Source: Primulina eburnea (Eukaryota; Streptophyta; Magnoliopsida; Lamiales; Gesneriaceae). Taken from it: a DNA stretch of 64,000 bases. Under the pieces are notes generated by a model. It was given only the letters and a program-made list of their open reading frames with translations. It searched no databases and was not told where the DNA came from. Shown piece after piece: positions 59,510-64,000 of the stretch. The translations under genes were made by a program, and so were the position numbers. Where the stretch lies: the NCBI RefSeq assembly GCF_022965805.1, contig NC_133103.1, positions 47,995,693 through 48,059,692 of the forward strand, given 5' to 3'. Numbering within the stretch: the stretch's first letter is position 1; each line of letters starts with the position of its first letter.

Positions 59510-60579
59510 ATCAGATATGGACAAATTCGACTTCGAGACTTCGTCTTCATCAGACGGGGACGACAAATGTATAATTCATGTGATATTCGGGAAGCATAAA
59601 TCAAATTAGATGAATTTGAGTTTCCCAATAAAATCACATACTAGATTATTGTTTATATTGTTACCTGATTATGCTTTGATTATAGAATTGTATTCAAGCA
59701 GGTAAGATAATTGAGATATTCCGTTATGAATATGATTATGCTTTGTTTACAGATTCTTATTCATTGCATTTAAGATAGGAAAGTCTTGACAGTCATTGTC
59801 AGACTTCTAGACGTTCGGTGTATCTCAACTTAGGAGTAGCCATTACTCCTATTGCCAGCCGTCGATATAGCTCGGACCGAAGTCTAGGAATAAGACGTAC
59901 AGCACCTCGATTGGGAGGGTAGGTGACAGCCAGTGACGTCTTATTCACCCCAGGATCCCTAGAGTTATAGATCGAGTCAAGTCTAGACATGATTTGATTA
60001 GGACTTCATGCTTATATGGATGTGGCTCCTAGATCATGGGACCCGTCGTTATTGCTTTCAGTTGTGCTAGCATGTTTTATGATTTAGATTGTTTATATGC
60101 ATGTTTATCTGAGTTGAACTGCATGCTTAATTTCATAGATTATGAAATATATTGTGTGTATACATGCTCGCATGTTTTATGACTTAGTTTATTTATATAC
60201 ATGTTTACCATGTTTTATACTGGGATTTATTTCTCACCGGAGTTATCCGGCTGTTGTCTTGTTTTGTATGTGTGCATGACAACAGGAGGGGCTGGTTCGG
60301 GGTCAAGATGATTATGAGAGAAGACGAGTTTAGCGTGGTGATTCCGGACTTACAGTAGACTGGGTTTTATTACTGGACTTTAGTAGTTGAACCTTAAATT
60401 AGCTTGTTGTACGTTTAATACTGAAATGTATTTTATACAGACATGTATAGTATTTAGATTCCATTACCTTCCGCAGTTATATTTTAAAACGAAAAAAAAA
60501 TTTTTTTTGACCCTGGTTATCAGAACAGATAATTTAATCCCAATAAGAACATGATTAGCGTCCGGGTCCCCACAACAGG

Positions 60580-60592
60580 TGGTATCAGAGCC
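60580..60592 (+). other. Element G primer-binding site (initiator tRNA-Met type)
   Basis: TGGTATCAGAGCC, five bases (ACAGG) after the 5' LTR, as in A and C. Confidence 0.94.
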
Positions 60593-60713
60593 ATAGATCC
60601 TTTAGAGATAGATCTTTAGATTGAGATAGTCAGAACTGATAGATTTTTTTAGATTGACTTAGATTGAGATAGAAGAGAATGAGCGGGGTAGATGAATTTT
60701 CTTTCCTTGCATG

Positions 60714-60803
60714 TGTGTGCTAGCATGAGATTGATTTTAATGTTGACTGACATTGTGTGCTAGCATGAGATTGATTTTAATGTTGACTGACATTGTGTGC
60801 TAG
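60714..60803. repeat. 40-bp tandem duplication in G's leader
   Basis: The unit containing GTGCTAGCATGAGATTGATT and TTGACTGACATT occurs twice in tandem, followed by a partial third copy; A and B have related, less regular copies at the same place. Confidence 0.8.
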
Positions 60804-61002
60804 CATGAGACTAGGTGTTACTGCTTAAAGATACATGTTTACCTAATTATATGATTTGAATTGGTATTATGTATTCTTGAATACGAATCAGATTGGATTC
60901 ATGATCAGCAGTAAGATGATCATGATCAGAAAAGATTGGCACAGCATTGTATTATTGGGTTACTAATGTTTGTGGTAATCAGATGTACCTCCCCGAAGGA
61001 TT

Positions 61003-61935
61003 TTGGAAACAGGCAGTACTTCGTATGAGCAGCCATATATACCAGAACCGCAGACAGATGTGTCAGCGACTCCGATGGAAACCAAGTTGGCAGAATTTCA
61101 GTTATTTCAGCCGCCGATTCTGAGTGGTACAGAGACGCCTGAAACGTGTCAGCACTGGGTTGAGGACATAGAGATATTGTTTGATCTACTGGATTGTACA
61201 GATGACCAAAGAGTTAAATTGGTATTTCACCAATTACAAGAGGCTGCCAGAAGTTGGTGGATTACAATCAAAAGAGTATTAGCACTACGTGGTACTGTGA
61301 TCACGTGGGAAGTCTTCAAGACTGAATTCTATCAAAGATTTTTCTCCGCCTTGTACCGAGAAGACAAGAAAGCAGAATTTGAGAATTTAAGTCAAGGTCA
61401 ATTGAATATTGATGATTATGCTGCTAAATTTTCTACTCTGTTGCGTTTTGCTCCTCATATGGCTAGGGATGATGAAGCTGTAGTGAATCAATTCATTAGA
61501 GGATTGAATTCGGAGATAGTTGCATTCATGAATCTACAGCGACCCTATCACTTTGCTGATGTCTTGAGTAAAGCAAAGAGAGCAGAAGAGAGTCTGATTC
61601 GACAATTAACGAGGTTGTGTGTGAAGCAACCCCAGACGCCACAATCCCCTTCGAGATTTGAACGTGGCAGCACGAGTGGAAAGCAAGATCTGCTGAAAGC
61701 TCGGAAGAAACAGTTCAAGAAGTTAGGCAGTGGTTCCTCCAGTTCCAGTGGTTCCAGTCCGAGTTATACTGGAGTTTATTGCGCTAGGTGTGGAGGGAGA
61801 CATCCCACCGAACAATGCCAGGGAGTGACTGGTAGATGCAATATCTGCGGACAGCATGGGCATTTTGCTAGAGTGTGTCCTCAGAAGGGTTCCCAAAGAT
61901 TCTGGGGAGCAGGACCATCGGGTGGCAATGCGTGA
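61003..61935 (+). CDS. Element G gag polyprotein (open frame, 310 codons, no canonical ATG)
   Basis: Gag domain at about residues 25-160 (HWVEDIEILFDLLDCTDDQR, ARSWWITIKRVLALRGTVIT), a Ser-rich linker, CARCGGRHPTEQC, and the zinc knuckle C279-N-I-C282...H287...C292. The frame opens upstream, but the first codon used here is TTG; element C's start ATGCCTCC reads GTACCTCC, and the first in-frame ATG is at ATPMETKLAEF (residue 26). It may start there or not be translated. It ends at TGA after GPSGGNA, before the protease, so no gag-pol fusion can be made. Residues conserved with C and B suggest function was kept until recently. Confidence 0.8.
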   Translation: METGSTSYEQPYIPEPQTDVSATPMETKLAEFQLFQPPILSGTETPETCQHWVEDIEILFDLLDCTDDQRVKLVFHQLQEAARSWWITIKRVLALRGTVITWEVFKTEFYQRFFSALYREDKKAEFENLSQGQLNIDDYAAKFSTLLRFAPHMARDDEAVVNQFIRGLNSEIVAFMNLQRPYHFADVLSKAKRAEESLIRQLTRLCVKQPQTPQSPSRFERGSTSGKQDLLKARKKQFKKLGSGSSSSSGSSPSYTGVYCARCGGRHPTEQCQGVTGRCNICGQHGHFARVCPQKGSQRFWGAGPSGGNA

Positions 61936-64000
61936 AAAACCGACCCAGTAGTTACAACAGGTACCATTCTTTATGATTATATTGCATACGTATTGATATA
62001 TACTAATGCATTCTTTATGAGTATCTGTGAATGAGTAGTATGGAGATATGCTGTATTTGTTGGGTCTGGGTATACGGTAGTATTAATTCCTTGGTTGTTG
62101 AGGAATGTGTTGATATCAGAGATTTCTGTGACATACGATATACTACAGTTAGATAAGAATGAGATGGGGTTAGATTATGATGTACTTGTATTATCTGATT
62201 TGAATTGCATTATTGACATGAATATGCTGAACAAGTACCGAAATATTGTAGCATGTGTTCCAGAAATAGTAAGATTAAGACCAGATCTAGTTGATAAATG
62301 AGGATTTTCGATCCAGAAGTCCTTAGAAAATTTTAGGGTTTAGGACTCGATTATTACAGAAAGGAACAGATGGCATCCTTATGTATTCAGTAGATCCACT
62401 GAAATCGAGCCGAAACTTTGATAGTAATATAATAGTTAACTGGTGTTTGCTTAGATAAGATGTCAGATGGGTTCTCTATCAGAGAGAATTGAAAGAATTG
62501 ACAGATTAAAGTATGGGCTAAAGAATCCAGTTGATTGTGTATTTCTCTTGAAGACATTTTAGTTCTGTTTCTAGATTGACAGATTATGTGTTCAAGGGTA
62601 TTTTGAAGAATTATGCTTGTTATATCTATGATTCCGGGATATATCCACAGCATCTGATTGTTTATATTGAATATTTGAAGACTGGGTTAAATATTCCGAG
62701 AACTGTGATTATTGTATACAGCAATGGGTCAGGTATGGATCCGAATGCAGTTATTGATACAGGTTTATATTCAGACTATACGGTATCAGGAATGTCAGAA
62801 TTAGCAGAATGTCAGATATGTCAGAACTTTCTTATCTGATTTGGACAGATTATCTTATTCTGATTATCTTCTTCTTGTGTTGACTTACATCTGCTGAGTA
62901 TTGTTATGATTTTAAATCAGTATTTGAGATATCTTATATTGTTTGGGAGTATATTCTAATTGCAGATGAGATAAAGCAGTTGATCTGGATAGTATGAAGA
63001 TTGGTCAGCCAGCCAGAATCTATTATGTTATGAGTTTCTTAAACTCACTAGATCAGCATAGGACATTGCTATTCTGAGTTTGAGTTGATGTTATTGTAAG
63101 TATTATTCAGTGTGTGATACTATGCAGTTCCAATTGTATCAGAGTTGTTTGTGGAAAATACAGCAGTCCCGAACGGTGATTAGAATTTTCAGACCTGTAT
63201 TTTGTTGATCAGATCAATATAACATCGATATGATTTTGCGTTTTCTATGGGTTTGGTTATTGTGTGATACCAGAATGTTTCAGAATTGTTCCAGCTTTTG
63301 ATATGGATAGTCAGAGCCTAATACCAGGTAGGTATTTCTTATTTATTTTATGTTATTAACTGATCTTTTACAGCATAGTTCGACTCTGAACTCTCAGGCA
63401 GTGTCAGAAATGCACAGTAAGGGATTCAGTTTCATTCAGATGGTTCAGAATGTATGATATTCGAACAGATAGTGTTGGTATAGACAGATGAGATCAGTTG
63501 GGACAGCAATTTATGTTGTAAGGTTGGTAAAAATGGTACTGATATGTCTGGATCGCTAACAAAAGAAGCCAAAAACTAGGAATTAGAAGATTATTACCGA
63601 CTGAGTATATTCCTGAATAGAAATGGGAGTACATTTCTATAGCTTTTATAACGAAATTACCACCATTTTCTTCAGATTGGGATATGGTATGATCGTGATT
63701 GATAGATTGTTCAATCTATATCTAGTAGTTTGTAAAGATGATGTACAAACAGAACTAGATGACAGAGATCCCTGTCAAAGAAATAGTCAGATTGACTAGA
63801 ATGATGATTTCGAGTAGAGTATATCAGACTATGATTACGATTAAGTGCGTACTTGTGGTAGATTATATCATAAGCTCTCTCTGGCAGATTTTTCACAAAA
63901 TGGACAGGTAGTCGGAGTGTCTTGTTCAGATATTGAAAGATATTGGTAGAACTCCAGTGCTGAATGTTAGCACTAGTTATCAAGATAATTCAGAATGGAT
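61936..64000 (+). pseudogene. Element G decayed pol region
   Basis: Collinear traces of element C pol: protease remnant around 62095-62301, start of the RT region near 62340-62500 (TTACAGAAAGGAACAGATGG matches C at 41767), integrase remnant near 63560-63800. Stops, frameshifts and a net deletion run throughout. The same decayed sequence occurs in element A, so the decay predates their separation. Confidence 0.75.

Larger units (their letters stand above)
58338..60574 (+). mobile_element. Element G 5' LTR (2237 bp)
   Basis: Starts TGTAATGCCCGAG and ends GGGTCCCCACA. In order: palindrome array (58508-58770), AT run replacing the TATA region (58817-58875), LTR intron (59041-59509), and the conserved downstream half shared with A, B, C and F. 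Confidence 0.94.
58338..64000 (+). mobile_element. Element G: Ty3/gypsy element of A's subfamily, plus strand, cut by the window edge
   Basis: 5' LTR 58338-60574, primer-binding site 60580-60592, leader, open gag 61003-61935 and decayed pol to the edge. The interior matches element A almost base for base in the inverted sense, except that A contains element E. Unlike A, its LTR retains the intron. The 3' LTR and right target duplication are outside the window; the left flank is AAATA. Confidence 0.9.

Noticed and set aside
63711..63983. 90-codon minus-strand ORF at the right edge
   Set aside because: It lies antisense to the decayed integrase region of element G and matches nothing recognisable.

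Overview
This window is nuclear plant DNA, almost certainly from a eudicot. It holds one complete 19-exon gene (KU70) and the 5' end of a second (an importin-beta like SAD2). Both have GT-AG introns and sit in AT-rich DNA full of transposable elements. A short repeat built on a GTGAGACGGTCTCAC palindrome occurs several times. I associate that repeat with Lamiales (for example Gesneriaceae or Pedaliaceae), but the assignment rests on memory and was not tested.

Layout. (1) 1-1100: first three coding exons and promoter of a SAD2-type importin, minus strand, running off the left edge. (2) 1100-6160: AT-rich intergenic DNA with microsatellites, four palindromic MITE-like repeats and one weak candidate element. 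(3) 6160-15780: complete KU70 on the minus strand (646 codons) and its short promoter. (4) 15781-57921: a 42 kb nest of transposons. (5) 57930-58337: short old intergenic stretch. (6) 58338-64000: 5' LTR and part of the interior of a plus-strand Ty3/gypsy element cut by the window edge.

The nest resolves into individual insertions by matching target-site duplications (TSDs). The oldest is a foldback-like element, here called FB (15781-57921, 8-bp TSD AATATTTC). Its inverted arms are diverged tandem repeats of roughly 220-235 bp. Four things entered FB: gypsy element B (17530-48535, minus, TSD CATTT), solo LTR D2 (49497-52569, TSD GTTTA), solo LTR F (54590-56702, TSD AATTA) and an older relic of an E-type LTR (about 49255-53010), which D2 itself interrupts. 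Into B went gypsy element A (18032-32904, minus, TSD CATAT, inside B's 3' LTR) and chromovirus C (38466-46304, plus, TSD TAAAG). Into A went solo LTR D1 (18845-21602, TSD AGACT) and the non-autonomous element E (26128-31165, TSD CTCAA). Taking the nested pieces out restores equal-length LTR pairs for B (2201/2201 bp), A (1689/1688 bp), E (1271/1271 bp) and C (1478/1476 bp), which supports the reconstruction.

How the parts work together. C carries one uninterrupted 1511-codon gag-pol with protease, RT, RNase H, integrase and a chromodomain-like tail, and its two LTRs are almost identical, so it could be autonomous. A, B and the right-edge element G share C's primer-binding site and 3' LTR region but keep only gag, with pol decayed. 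They look like a non-autonomous family that would need an enzyme source such as C. LTRs of B, F and G contain a GT-AG intron, and A lacks exactly that segment, as expected of a copy made from spliced RNA. Every LTR family here carries its own CpG-rich array of short palindromes or hairpins; where a TATA-like stretch can be placed (A, B, C, F, G) the array lies upstream of it. KU70's start codon lies only 195 bp from the FB end, so the nest has replaced all but the most proximal KU70 promoter.

No tRNA, rRNA or CRISPR locus was seen. Divergence figures and repeat counts were made by eye.
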